Below are positions 31,139-42,439 of a DNA stretch of 64,000 bases, in pieces; the stretch's first letter is position 1, and every line of letters starts with the position of its first letter. A program made the position numbers and the translations under genes. The DNA lies in assembly GCF_037893015.1 (NCBI RefSeq), contig NC_133658.1:252780518-252844517 (forward strand). Reading direction: 5' to 3'. Source of the DNA: Macrotis lagotis. Lineage: Eukaryota; Chordata; Mammalia; Peramelemorphia; Peramelidae. Under the pieces are notes generated by a model. It searched no databases and had not been told where the DNA came from. It was given only the letters and a program-made list of their open reading frames with translations.

Positions 31139-31419
31139 ACTCACAAAGGCTTCAACTGATCTCTAGGTAGCTGATGCCTATATCTGGAATGTTTTCTCCT
31201 TTCTTTGCTCACTCAGCCTACCTGTTGATACTTATCTATTGAGAGGAAAGGGGTATATAATCAACCCAGAGTTTGGGGTTGTATGGTTTATGTGTATTTG
31301 GGCACATGGCTTCATTTTTCTGGCTTTCAGTTTCCTCACCTGCAAAAGCGGGGATGATTAATTAGATGATCCCTAACTCCAACTCTAAAAATCCATAATC
31401 CTACACTTAACCCTAGGTC

Positions 31420-31625
31420 CAAGGCCTATTAAATCTCCCCAGCTCTGAGTGTTTCCTTTTTCCTCTTAATTCCCATAACACTTGGAACATTTAATTAGCT
31501 TTATATTTAATTGTATACATTTCTTATCCTCACATATTATTAGCTCTGTCAGCCCAGGGGCACAATCCATTTTATTTTTTCCATTGCACATAGTAGGTAC
31601 CTAAAAATGTTTGTTGAGTGAACAA
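31420..31625 (+). repeat. L2-type LINE 3' end
   Basis: 'cataacacttggaacatttaattagctttatatttaattgtatac', 'tagctctgtcagcccaggggcacaatcca' and 'gcacatagtaggtacctaaaaatgtttgttgagtga' are in L2 order. Confidence 0.78.
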
Positions 31626-31639
31626 ATGAATCAAATAAA

Positions 31640-32060
31640 AATTAAGCAAAGCTTCCGGGGCAGCAGAGGTCAGAGACCTGGCAGGACTGACATGGTCCCC
31701 TCCCACTCCCTCTGGTTTCACAGGCCTGAGCTACACCCAGTGCCTTACACTGTTCTGCCCTCCATCCTCAAGCCCTGGGGAAAAACTGGAGAGGGAGATG
31801 AAACCCTGGTGGAGCTGCGTGTGGAAAGGAGGGAGGGAGGGAGGGACCAGAGTCAAGCCTGAGCCCCAGGGAGATGAGGCTTCAGAAGAGGCGGGGAATG
31901 GAGGAAGCAAGGGGATTGAGGCCCATCCAGCTGCCAGGGGCTGTGGAGGAGAAGGCACCCCACCTCCTTCTCCCTGGCCCCAAGCAGTGGCAGGATGATA
32001 CGCAGCATGTGGGAGGAGGCCAGTGAGACTGGAGACGAGGGAGCAAGAAGGTAAGGACTG
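31640..32060. other. GC-rich non-repetitive island with splice-donor-like site
   Basis: The stretch is clearly richer in GC than its surroundings and holds no repeat I recognise. A strong donor consensus AAG|GTAAGG lies at 32048-32056. Short open frames exist on both strands but none resembles a known protein. It is a candidate lncRNA exon or enhancer. Confidence 0.3.
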
Positions 32061-33119
32061 GGAGGTTGAGGCTGGCCTTGGGCCAGGGAGACATTTTCCA
32101 GAATCCGGGAGGGCAGGTCGGAACTGGTTATTGAGGGGAGGAGTGGGGAGGCCTCGAGTTGCCTAAGGGGGGGAGGTGGTGTGGGGATGATGGGAGACTT
32201 TGCAAGCTGAGTCTGGGGAAGCCGTGGGGGACTGCTGCCCTCTGGGTGCCCTCTGGGTCAAGTTGCTCCTGGGAAGAATATAGGATACCAGTTGTGTCCC
32301 TGTATTTCCCCAATATGATCTCTGCCTTTCATGTCAGTCAATGGTGGAATGAGAAGTGGGAAGAAAAAGGGAGGGAGGCAAACTACTGTAGGTAAGAGCA
32401 TGGGGCTAGAAATTTGGAGGCCTTTGGTCTAACCCTTGTTCTGCCCATGTGTGAGTCAAATCTCCTGTCTAGTTTTAGAGGTTTTGGATTTGAAATCATT
32501 TTTAAGGTCCCTTCCAGCCCTGATAGTGCACATTCTGTCCTGACATTCCGTCTTCTTAAGCTATGTTGAATCTCTACTAATCTATGGCTTTTTCATATCT
32601 CCAGAAGCCAGATAGATTCTTCTGACTACTGAGCACCAAACTAGGTAGGTACATCCTAGGTGGTCAAATTCTGCGGCCTATCAAAGCATGGGCTGGTGTA
32701 TCTCCAGGTCAGACAGTGGGACTAAGTGACTCTATACTATCTGTCTCTTTCAGGACCCATTTAGTGTCTCTTTCTCTTTGGGTTTATCTTAGAAGGCAGA
32801 GAATTTCCTTATATGCAAAGGGTTAGAAAAAAGTTCTTCATCCTGATGTCCACTAGACAGAAGCAGAAGGAAATCATTCACTTCAGAAGACTGGAGATTC
32901 TATGAACCCTGAGCATCCATTTTTGTCCAAAGTGAAATTTCTCCCCTAGTCTTCCTACCTGAGCCTTTTTCTGGGAGTGTCCAACAAGGCCAGAGTTTCA
33001 GACATCTCCAATTAGGATTTGGCAGCTCTGAGGAAACTAATACAGTTCAAATGAAGACCCATATAATTTTCCATGATATGGTGGAAAGAGCTCTGGATTT
33101 TAGGTCAGATGGAAAGGGT
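32060..33119. other. Intergenic, little recognisable
   Basis: Purine-rich DNA at 32100-32260, then low-copy sequence. A weak MIR-like stretch lies at about 32395-32530. No gene seen. Confidence 0.4.
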
Positions 33120-33121
33120 TT

Positions 33122-33268
33122 GGGGGAAGCTAGGTGGAAAAGTGGATAGAGCACTGGCCCTGGAGTTAGGAGAACTTATGTTCAAATTCAGCCTCAGACA
33201 CTTAATTCTTACTTAGCTGTGTGATCTTGGGCAAGTCATTTAACCCCATTGCCTTGCAAAAAAAATTC
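33122..33268 (+). mobile_element. tRNA-derived SINE (WSINE1-like)
   Basis: 'gggggaagctaggtggaaaagtggatagagcactggccctggagttaggag', 'cagacacttaattcttacttagctgtgtgatcttgggcaagtcatttaaccccattgccttgcaaaaaaa'. Near-complete, moderately diverged. Confidence 0.9.
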
Positions 33269-33374
33269 CAGAAACATATGGCAAGGGTTTGAATCTCAGC
33301 TTGGCCATGTGGCACAGTGAAGAGTAAGGAAGTATGCTGTACCAGCTCAGCTCCCACCCAAGTGAGTGACTATC

Positions 33375-33609
33375 AGTCAATCAACCAAGCATTGTATTAG
33401 TGCCCATCATGTGCCAGATACTGTACTAAATACTAGAGGTAAAAAGAGAAAGAAAAAAAGACAAAGTTTCTGACCTCAAGGAGCTTATATTCTAAAGTGG
33501 GGGACAGCATGCAAATAACTGGGTACATATAAAATATACATATATATTTACATATGTGTGCATGTATATGGATATATATGTATATATGTCTAAACACACA
33601 TATCTATAC

Positions 33610-33651
<42 letters not shown>

Positions 33652-33980
33652 AAGAGAAATATTATCTTAAAGTAGTTACTAACAGTTGAGGAGGACTGGG
33701 AAAGGCCTCTTGAAGAAGGTAGGATTTGAACTGAATCTTGAAGAAATTCAGAAAAATCAAGAAGTGGTGGGGGGAGAGGGGAAAACATTTCAGTCATGGG
33801 AAACAGCCAATGAAAAGACACAGAGATGGAATTTGGAGCATCATATTCAAGGAATAGCAAGACTAATGTATAGGACCTAGATTATATAGAGGAGAGTAAA
33901 GAAAGGTGGGAAGAATCCACATTGTGAAGGGCTTTAAATGTAAAATGGAGGATTTTATATTTCAATCTAAAGGTAATAAT
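33375..33980 (+). repeat. Old interspersed repeat, unclassified, with (GA)n insertion
   Basis: 'agcattgtattagtgcccatcatgtgccagatactgtactaaatactagag', 'ctgacctcaaggagcttatattctaaagtgggg', a microsatellite (33614-33648), then 'ggaaaggcctcttgaagaaggtaggatttgaactgaatcttgaag' and 'tgtgaagggctttaaatgtaaaatggagga'. Same family and order as at 38865-39850. Confidence 0.65.
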
Positions 33981-33985
33981 AAGGG

Positions 33986-33987
<2 letters not shown>

Positions 33988-34067
<80 letters not shown>
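33988..34067 (+). repeat. (GA)40 microsatellite
   Basis: About 40 pure GA dinucleotides. They begin the left arm of an inverted-repeat pair completed at 35217-35362. Confidence 0.97.
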
Positions 34068-34069
<2 letters not shown>

Positions 34070-34173
34070 CCTGAAATAATCATACATCCAACAAGTAAAG
34101 AAAGTGATGGTTTTATAATGAGCCAAATGCTGGGCCTTTTGCCCACCCACCCCCCATCTGGAAGCTCAGAACA
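34068..34173 (-). repeat. Left arm of a ~105-bp inverted repeat next to (GA)n
   Basis: The text from 'gcctgaaataatcatacatccaacaag' to 'ctggaagctcagaa' is the reverse complement, at about 90% identity, of 35217-35317. Both arms lie directly beside a GA/CT microsatellite. They may be two copies of one interspersed repeat in opposite orientation. Confidence 0.85.
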
Positions 34174-34179
34174 GTTTCT

Positions 34180-34180
<1 letters not shown>

Positions 34181-34215
<35 letters not shown>
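34181..34215 (+). repeat. (GT)n microsatellite
   Basis: About 17 GT units immediately after the left inverted-repeat arm. Confidence 0.95.
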
Positions 34216-34218
<3 letters not shown>

Positions 34219-35020
34219 ATATACAAGCTCTATGATTTTAGAGTTGGAAGGGGTTTTAAAGATTTTCTAGACCAGTTTAGTTGGTCTAAAATGCTTGTAT
34301 ACATGTGGTATTGTGAGTGTTTGTGTGTATATGCCCATGAGGTAGTATACATGTGAATATGGATGTCTGTGTTTTTATACATAAGCATGTGTTTCTATGG
34401 GGGGAAGATTTTTCAGGAGATTTTCAGTCATAGTTAGAAGATGAAGAGAACTCCCATCAATTCTTTGTTCTCCTTCCCAGGATTTCCTAGTCAATCTAAG
34501 TTTAACCCCCAAACCTTACCCCAGCCTATGCCAAGGAGCTGAAATAGCCTTGTGGGATATTTTTTTTTCCTAAGAGGGAGTCAGGGAGGAGTTTGGGATA
34601 GAAATGACACCAACACCAGCAGAAATGACACCAACTCCAGTGACTGCCAGGGATCCCAATATTCTCTGGAGAATTATTTTCAATTGGGGTTGGGCTAAGG
34701 GAACTGGGTAAGGTGTGTGTGGGGAGGGAGAACTTGGATTGTTCTCAAGCCTCCAAAAGACTCAGGATTTAGTCAATTTAGCTACATACCAGTCTTGCTT
34801 GGATTTAGTTTAAATTATGCTTGGTCATGGTCAATTTCATAGGCTCAGAGGATTTTAGAACTCCCAGGCTTCAAGGTTCAAATTTGAATGGAGTGGAGAA
34901 CATCTATCTCTATTATTTGAGATTATAGTTAAGTGAATGGGAAAGGACAATAGGTTCAGGGAGACTCAGCTTTTTGTTTTCTCTGCTAATAATAGGGATT
35001 AGTGGCAAAAATTATCTGAA
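34216..35020. other. Intergenic, loop of the inverted repeat
   Basis: No gene and no clear repeat. GT-rich text continues to about 34400. A 15-bp near-duplication 'agaaatgacaccaac' occurs at about 34602 and 34621. Confidence 0.4.
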
Positions 35021-35024
35021 AAAG

Positions 35025-35200
35025 CAGATAATGATGATGATGGCTAGCATTTCTATAGCTCTAGAAGGTTTTCCAGGTGCTTTACATGTTAATTCATTTG
35101 AACCTTACAACAATTCTATGTGGTAGGTGTTATTATTATCTCCATTTTACAGATGAGGAAACTGAGACACAGAGATTAAATGACTTGTTTGCAGTCGTGT
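35025..35200 (-). repeat. MIR3-like marsupial SINE
   Basis: 'tagcatttctatagctctagaaggttttccaggtgctttacatg...attttacagatgaggaaactgagacacagagattaaatgacttg' in reverse orientation. Confidence 0.8.
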
Positions 35201-35216
35201 AGCATAGAAATTTTTC

Positions 35217-35312
35217 TGAGCTTCCAGAAGGGGGTTGGGTGGGCAAAAGGTCCAGCATTTGGCTCATTATAGAACCATCACTTTCTTGTTGTATGTATGT
35301 ATGATTATTTCA

Positions 35313-35364
<52 letters not shown>
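35217..35364 (+). repeat. Right arm of inverted repeat with (CT)n microsatellite
   Basis: 'cttccagaagggggttgggtgggcaaaaggtccagcatttggctcattatag' pairs with 34080-34170. It is followed by about 22 CT units (35317-35360). Confidence 0.88.
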
Positions 35365-35594
35365 GTCTCTCTCTGTTTCTGCCTCTCTCCTTGTCTATGT
35401 CTGTCCCTTTCTCTCTCCTTATTAGCTTTAGATTCAAATATAAATTTCTCAATTTGCATCCAAAGTAGGATTTGAACTCAGGTATTTTTGATTTCTAGTC
35501 TTTTCACTGCTCCACCTCACATTAAAAAGTTTTTCTTTAAACTATTACAGCTTAAACTGTACTCAGACTAAACTACACCTATATTTTATTGATG

Positions 35595-35930
35595 ACACAT
35601 GGCATCGCATAGTGGAGAAAGTGCCAGTTTTGGTGTCAAAAAAGACCTCCATTCAAGTCTTCCTTCTGACATGAATTGTCTGTGTGACCCCGGAAAAATC
35701 ACATATCCTCTCAGTGCCCCAGGGAATTTCTAAGACTATGACCACAGGATCATAAGAAAGGACATTTTAGGCCATCCTGTGGTTGCCCAATTTTCTGGAT
35801 GAGGAAACTGATATTTAAAAAGGTGAATTGACTTGCTCAGGGTCAAATAGCTTAATGTCTGAGGTACAATTTGAATTCAGCCTCCTTAACACTAAACAAT
35901 TGCCCTATTCACTGCACCACATTGAAAAAT
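35595..35930. repeat. Two MIR-type SINE fragments, head to head
   Basis: A plus-strand copy at about 35595-35745 ('ggcatcgcatagtggagaaagtgccagttttggtgtc') and a minus-strand copy at about 35755-35930 ('gatgaggaaactgatatttaaaaaggtgaattgacttgctcagg'). Confidence 0.65.
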
Positions 35931-36023
35931 TTAAATTAGATAATCATTTTGACTTTAGACACATAACAACAAAAACATTAAAACTTAATTTAAAATATTA
36001 AAAGAGACAAACACTATGTCTTT

Positions 36024-36172
36024 TTTTTTTTTAGGTTTTTTGCAAGGCAATGGGATTAAGTGGTTTGCCCAAGGCCACACAGGTAATTATTAAATGTCTG
36101 AGGGCAGATTTGAACTCAGGTACTTCTGATTCCAGGGTTGGTGCTCTATCCACTGTGCCACCTAGCCTCCCC
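36024..36172 (-). mobile_element. tRNA-derived SINE (WSINE1-like) with perfect target duplication
   Basis: Full-length body from T-run to 'gtgccacctagcctcccc'. It is flanked by AACACTATGTCTTT at 36010-36023 and 36173-36186, 14 of 14 identical. Confidence 0.95.
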
Positions 36173-36186
36173 AACACTATGTCTTT

Positions 36187-37664
36187 CTAATGTCTTTCTC
36201 TGAAGGATTTTGCACATATCACATTTATGTATTATGATAAGAATGTGATAGGAATTATCATTACTACTTCAGAGCTGGAAAAATCAAAGCTTAAATTAGA
36301 GATGGAAAAGTTCATATAGAAAATTAGTAACAAAGTGATGGAAGATATTTTCTTTATCCTTTTTACGTCTCTAATTTAAAGGGAGAGTCACTGTGAAAAA
36401 TATAGACTGGTAGTCAATGATCAGCAGAAAGACATGACACAATGTTACAAGATAAATAACAACTGATTGAGTTACAATTAAATTGCTAAATTCTCTTTCT
36501 GAGAATGCTTTTTACAATGAGATTATAGGTCCAGTTTGTAAAAACTGTATTGATGCATCTGTATTGATGTCACTTCTTTAACGTGCTTCCTTCCCCCTAG
36601 AACCAGTTCCCAGTGAAGTGAGGAGGACAGCCAGTCAGTCAGTCAACAAACATTTCTCAGACCTTTACCACATGTCAGACACAGTCCTAGGAAAGTCAAA
36701 ACTCTCCCTTATAATATGGAACTCTGGCAACAAAGAAGCTATTGTTATTGATAACAAAGAACTCATTGTCATTCAAAATACAACAACATAGGCCAGTCTG
36801 GGTCTGACAGCATATGTCTCATTCTGCACCTGTAGTCCCCCACCTCTCTATGGAGAGGAGGTAGGTTTCACTGCCCATCTTCAAAAGTAAAGCCACCACC
36901 TTTTTCCACTTTCATTTTGACCTGAATGCTATACTGTTCTCCTGTCATTAAAGTTCCACTCAAAGGTTCTATCAGGGTTCTTCAAGGAAGCTGCAGAGAG
37001 AAACTCCGTTAGGTTCTATCAAGTTGCACAGGTTTAGAATATATTATCTTGCTGTTTCTATTTGGTGGGTCAGCTTAGCTAAATTCAAAGATGCTTATCA
37101 GACAAGAGTTGGCCAACCAGGAATGATTTTTTTCCTTCCCAGGGCAACTCACCAAAGTTGTGTATTAATGTGTGGAAGAGTTGTGATCCTCACTGGTGGA
37201 AGAACCACTCACACAGATGAAATACTATTTCTTTTAAATTTGGAAATAAATTATTTTCTGAGTGGTAGATATTATCTTCCTGTCAATTTGCTTAAGTTAA
37301 TATCCTTTCCCTAATTGGTATGATATAGCCTTGAAGACTGCTGAATAAAAGAGAGAAGATGGTATGAGATTGGACATTTAGAATCATAGATAGGATTTAG
37401 AAAGCGGAGGTATTCTGGGGATCAGCTTAGTTCAATCCTCTCTTTTTTACTTTTTTAACTGTTCTTCTGTGGAAAATTTATTTTGTTGTTGTTGTTGTTG
37501 TTGTTTTCATTTAGAGACCTAGAGAGAGGAAGTGACTTACTTAAGATCTCCTGGTTATTAAGCAGTAGAATACTCTGATTCTAACTATGGTATTTGTGGT
37601 CAATAAGCTACCACTGGGTAAACAAAAACCAATGAATTACATCTCCCTCATCTTGCCCAGCTTC
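36187..37664. other. Intergenic, mostly low-copy
   Basis: No known gene. A 96-codon frame at 37024-37314 matches no family I recognise. (GTT)n lies at about 37482-37505, inside a weak MIR-type fragment on the minus strand (37430-37590). AG/CAGT simple repeats lie near 36630. Confidence 0.45.
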
Positions 37665-37672
37665 CTTTAAGT

Positions 37673-37858
37673 CAGGGGCAGGGAACATCAGGCCTGAATA
37701 AGGCCCGAGAAATCGTGTTGCCAAGGGGAACTCAAAAATTCAATAAATCTAGGAGCTCTTTTAATCTTTTTAAATTTTTTAAATAAATTAATTAAATGCT
37801 TGATCAAATATGTCAGGCTAATGTTTAAGTTTTGGCAGAAAAAAGGTTTCCCATCCTG
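37673..37858. mobile_element. hAT-type MITE, 186 bp, with 8-bp target duplication
   Basis: The left end is CAGGGGCAGGGAA. The right end TTTCCCATCCTG reads CAGGATGGGAAA on the other strand. Flanks CTTTAAGT (37665-37672) and CTTTAAAG (37859-37866) share 7 of 8 bases when one change is allowed near the end. A second copy of the family lies at 57545-57730. Confidence 0.75.
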
Positions 37859-38199
37859 CTTTAAAGGCATACCCAACCCTCTCTTAAACCTACCACTCAA
37901 TGAGAATTTTCTTGCCATCTTGGGAGTAGGATCTGACCCAATTAAGCACCTAATGACTGCTATGTTCTGTTCTTGGTCTATAAGCCCTGCATTGCACAGA
38001 ATTAGGGAGTAAGGCTATTAATAAACTCAAAATCACTCCCAAGAATAAACTCAGCCTTCCATTCCTGCCTCAGTGACCAGGCTTTTCTTCTCACTGAGAA
38101 ACAAAACCCCATTTTTGTGAGGCTGTAGTCAGTAATTCCAAGGTTTTAGGGCCTGAATTCTCTCACCCCTGATAGAAGTGAGAGGCAAAGTATCAAAGA

Positions 38200-38350
38200 G
38201 TAAAGAACAATAGATTTGGATTCAGTGGACTTAGATTTGAATCCTTTCTGTCATTAATTTACTCTGTGACTTTGGGTAGATCACTACCTTTTTCTAGATC
38301 TCAGTTTCCCTATCTGTGAAATGAAGAGTTATACTAGATATTCTCTAGAC
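38200..38350 (+). repeat. MIR-type SINE
   Basis: 'attcagtggacttagatttgaatcctttctgtcattaatttactctgtgactttggg' and 'ctcagtttccctatctgtgaaatgaagag'. Confidence 0.8.
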
Positions 38351-38663
38351 TTCTTTCCAGATTTAAATCTGAAAATATCATACTTTTAACCTCAGAATAG
38401 GGATGGTGGGGCATGATGAGACCCAACTCCGAGGAACACTCAAATGTCTCCCTTGTGGGCATACCCAGATCTCTCTGTGATGGGAATGGGCTGTACATAA
38501 GGGAAGGGCACTCTTGACTAGGTGGAGCTATCTGAATATTCAGATCAATGAGCTGCACTGATACTCTCCTATTACTCAACATCTGCAGAGCTGAGAATTA
38601 GTTACCTTAGTCACAATTAGTCATTGAATTACCTTAGACTTCCCTGTAATGACATTGCTTTAG

Positions 38664-38852
38664 GCAAGGGACCCTAAACTTTTTTCTTTTTTCTTTTTTT
38701 CTGTATGATATGGAGCTTTCTGACAGCCTGGTGAAGGCTGTGAACATCTCAGAATTTTTTTTAAATACATAAGATTATAAAGGAAATCATTTATATTGAT
38801 TACCAAATATTTTTAGAAAACACAGCTCTTAGGTTAAAAAACCCCCTACTCT
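38664..38852. mobile_element. hAT-type MITE
   Basis: 'gggaccctaaactttttt' at the left, 'gacagcctggtgaaggctgtgaacatctcagaa' in the body and 'aggttaaaaaacccccta' at the right follow the order of the copies at 6992 and 27500. Confidence 0.7.
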
Positions 38853-38864
38853 AAATTTAGAGTA

Positions 38865-39850
38865 ATAATCAATAATCAATGAACCAACTGGTTAGCTAGG
38901 ATTTATTTAGCACTATTAGATTCCTGGAGCTGTGGAAGCTGCTAGGAATTAAAAAAATATAACAAATGAAAAATCCTTTCTCCTAAGAAACTTACATACT
39001 AATGAAGATTCAAAATATACATTTATAAATATATACAGGAATAATAATAATAAATAAATAATAAATAAAATAATAATATAAATAAATAATATAAGTAAAA
39101 TAAATATAATAATAATAAATGTAATATAAATATAAATAATATAAAATAAATAAATAATAAATAAATAAATAATAATAAAATAAAGGAAGATAAATATAAA
39201 TACATACAAAGTAATTTGGGAAGACATTAGCAGTTGGGGAGATGAGGAAAGTTTTCAATTAGAGGATGGTGCTTAGGCTGTATCTTAAAGGAAGAGAGAA
39301 ATTCTCTGGGGTAGAGGTGAGGATTGAGTATATTTCAGGTATGGGGAATGGCCTGTACAAAGGAAGAGAGAATGACGATGGAATGTCATGTGTGAGGAAA
39401 GGTAAGAAGACTAGTTTGGTTTATCAAGGAATGTGTGAGGGAGAGTAATGTACAAGGAAGTTGGAAAAATAGATTGGGACCAGTTTGTGAAGGACTGAAA
39501 ATTACGTAGAAGAGTTTATAGTTTAGCCCAGAGGTAACAGGGAACCATTGGAGTTTACTGATTATTGAAATGACCTGTGTTGTGGGAAACCCTTTTGGTA
39601 GTAGCAAGTGTGTGTGGGAAAGACTAAAGTAGAAAGAAACGAGTCAGGGACACTAGTTGGGAGGCTATCACATTCTTGGTGAAAGGAGAGGAAGACCTGA
39701 ATAAAGGTGGTGGTGGTGAAAGGAAAGAAAGGATTGGATGGAAGAGATACTGCAGAGGTAGATAAAACAAGATTTGGTAACTGATTAGCTGTCGGGGTAA
39801 GGAAGGATGAAGATGCCAAGATGACACTGAGTTTGTGAACTTAAGTGATG
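38865..39850 (+). repeat. Old interspersed repeat, unclassified, with A/T-rich microsatellite
   Basis: The 'ttatttagcactattagattcctggagctg' opening, an almost pure A/T block (39040-39184, TAA/TAAA units), then 'gaatggcctgtacaaaggaagagag', 'gaccagtttgtgaaggactgaaaatta', 'gggaaccattggagtttactgattattgaaatgacctg' and 'ttggtaactgattagctgtc'. This is the most complete copy of the family in the window. Confidence 0.65.
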
Positions 39851-39904
39851 GTTCCCTCTCATCTCCTCTCTTCACAGTCCTGGACAAGTACTGGGTACTC
39901 AAAA

Positions 39905-40113
39905 TATTAATTTAATAAATAAATGAATGAGTTAAATGAATAAATGGTAAATGAGAGAGTGATGGGTAAACAAATGAATGTGACTAAATATCAATGTCTT
40001 AAATGAACATGAACAATTGAACAAATGAATGACTGAATGAGATGGGTTGAATTTATTAATGAGTGATTGAATATGTCCAAATCAATAAATGAGGGAGTAA
40101 ATGAATGAGTGCC
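39905..40113 (+). repeat. Degenerate ATGA/AATG minisatellite
   Basis: Imperfect tandem TGAATGAATGA/AAATGA units cover about 200 bp ('aataaatgaatgagttaaatgaataaatgg', 'aacaaatgaatgactgaatgag', 'ggagtaaatgaatgagtg'). The decay between units suggests an old tetranucleotide expansion. Confidence 0.8.
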
Positions 40114-40514
40114 TTTAACTTGCTTCTCATCATGGTTCATAATCTAGGGTAGACAATATTAACATTGACATAGAGAAGTGGGACAGATGGTTGAATGAGA
40201 CACAGGAAAAATTCCAGAGCAGATCTGATGTCTCTGGATCTGTCTCCTCCCTAAGAGAAGGGAAGGTTATTATTTAGAACCTGGGAAGTGGTAGGAACCT
40301 CTGGACCAGTCAGTTCCCAGTTATAGATCAGTTCCTAAACACCCAGCTGACTACAACTACCTTGAACTCACAAAGCTTGCAGAAGTGGGCATATCCCCAA
40401 AACTGGCCAGGTGAGGGGACTGAGTTTCTTCTGCAAAGAAAAAGATAATTTGTTTATTTAGAAATATAAATTGCCATTTGAACTTCATTGACAAGTACAA
40501 ATATATGAGTAAAG

Positions 40515-40770
40515 CATTATAATAACAACTAATATTTCTATAATGCTTATTATGTACTATATATCTATTAAGCATTTTACACATATCTCATTCGAGCTCC
40601 TTAACAACCTTGGGAGATAGGTGGTATTATCATTTTCACTTTATAGATGAGGAAACTGAGGCAAAGAGTGGTTAAGTGATTTATTCAGAGTCACACGGTT
40701 ACTAAATGTCAAAAGCCATAATTGAACTCAGACCAGCAGTCTATGTACTGCACCATCCAGCTGCCCCTCT
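40515..40770 (-). repeat. MIR3-like marsupial SINE
   Basis: 'aactaatatttctataatgcttattatgtactat', 'ctttatagatgaggaaactgaggcaaagagtggttaagtgat' and the head 'ctgcaccatccagctgcccc'. Confidence 0.85.
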
Positions 40771-41122
40771 AAACATGAGGTAAAATCAACTGACAATCTT
40801 CTGTTAAGAGACTGCAAAGGTCATAGATCCCTATATTGACTCTAACCATGCTTGCTTCCTGAATTCTTGTGAGACTTCCTAAGTATGTGCATAATATAAA
40901 TTTTTTGTGATATTTTTTTCTTTAATTGTATGATTTTCATCAGTGTGCAAAGGGCCATTCCTTTTGGTTCTACTTTCCTCCCTATGTATCACTCCTTGTC
41001 AACCTGCACTGTAAAATGAGCATTATAATAGCACCTTTTTCATAGAGGTGTTGGGAGGCTCAAACGTAATAATATTGATAAAGCATTTAACTCAGAGCCT
41101 AACTCACAGTTTGTTCTCATTG

Positions 41123-41280
41123 TTCAGTCATTTCATTTGTATCCTAAGTGATCCCATTTGATATTTTCTTGGCAAAGATACTAAAATGGTTTCCCATTTC
41201 CTTCTCCAGTTCATTTTATACATGAGGAAAATGAGGCAGAATTAAGTGACTTGCCCAGGGTTACTTATAGTAGGCACTTA
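41123..41280 (-). mobile_element. Marsupial tRNA-SINE with RTE/BovB-type tail
   Basis: 'aagtgatcccatttgatattttcttggcaaagatactaaaatggtttcccatttccttctccagttcattttatac' is the reverse of the tail at 31060-31120. The tRNA half is incomplete. Confidence 0.85.
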
Positions 41281-42435
41281 AGAAATGCTGATTTCCTCCC
41301 CCCTTTCCCCTTTCTCAGTCTTCTGTTTGTAACCCAGCACATAGTACCAGTGTCATAGTACAGTTCTTTGTACTTGTTGATTAGGATTTAGAATTGGAAG
41401 GGACTTTAAAAATCATTACATCTAACCTCATTTTACAGATAAGGAACTTGGGGATCAGAAAGGGTAACATAGCTAATGAGTGGCAAAGCTGAGATATGAA
41501 CTCAGACTGTCTGACTTTAGTTAATATTTTTTCCAGTTTACTAACAGACTACCTGACAGGGAAGGCCAGGTCTTCCTCTCTCTAATCACCCTTCATGTAA
41601 CTGGATTGGCTGAGCTGTCTCTAAGTGGGGGATGGGAAACTATTGCCCTTTGGTCTCTTCCCACAGGCTCAGGAGAACCAACCTGCCATCATTCCCTGGG
41701 ACAGCCTCACACTTTCCTGAGAATTTGCAATCCCTTCTCTTGTGAGGTTTCCCCACAGGAACTAGAGGTTTAGGGACAAGGGCCCTGATCTTTATCAGAA
41801 AGAGGAGACATGACTACTGGGGGGATAGATTTGGTCAAAACATGTGGCCTCCCTGAGTCTTGGTTTCTTCCTTTGTAATATGGGGACCCCACAAATTAGT
41901 TTTAGTCCTGGCTCCAAATCACTCTCCTGTGAGTCCAAGGACAAGTTTCTTCTCTGGACTCAATTTCCTTATCTATAAAATAATGAATTGGAGTAGGATA
42001 ATGTCTAAGGTCCCTTGTAGGTCTAAAATTGCATGGTTTTTGCCATCTTCACAGGGTTATTGGGAGCATAATCAGATAAGAGATTAGCTAGGAAAACACT
42101 TTGGAAACTGGGAATAAAAGAACTCTCAATTAGGAGTCAGTTGACTAGGGTTCAAAGCCTAACCTTGCTGTTTCCTATCTCTCTGACTTTGGACAAATCA
42201 CCTAATTAATCTTTTTCAGTCTTTTTTCTTATCTGTGACTATGATGAATTCAAAGGCCCTTTCTATACTTAAATCCTATTATCCTAAATGCAAAAAAATT
42301 ATTATTGTCCTTTCCATTTTACAGAGGAGAAAACCAAGGCTGAAAGTTTAAATTGCTTGCTTGTAGTCAGATGTAGTAAATGTTGAAGTTGGGCTTTGAA
42401 GTTGGGTCCCCTGATGCTGTTTGAATTCCATTTTT
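41281..42435. other. Intergenic, MIR-type fragments
   Basis: Fragments lie at about 41390-41540 (-), 41855-42010 (+), 42115-42250 (+) and 42295-42430 (-). Bases 41545-41850 hold no repeat or gene I can name. Confidence 0.55.
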
Positions 42436-42439
42436 CTTT

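Noticed and set aside
37024-37314. A 96-codon plus-strand frame
   Set aside because: Weak ATG context, no recognisable domain, and length within what chance allows in this composition.
38949-39258. Three Tyr/Ile/Phe-rich minus-strand frames resembling multi-pass membrane peptides
   Set aside because: They are translations of the TAA/TAAA-rich microsatellite.
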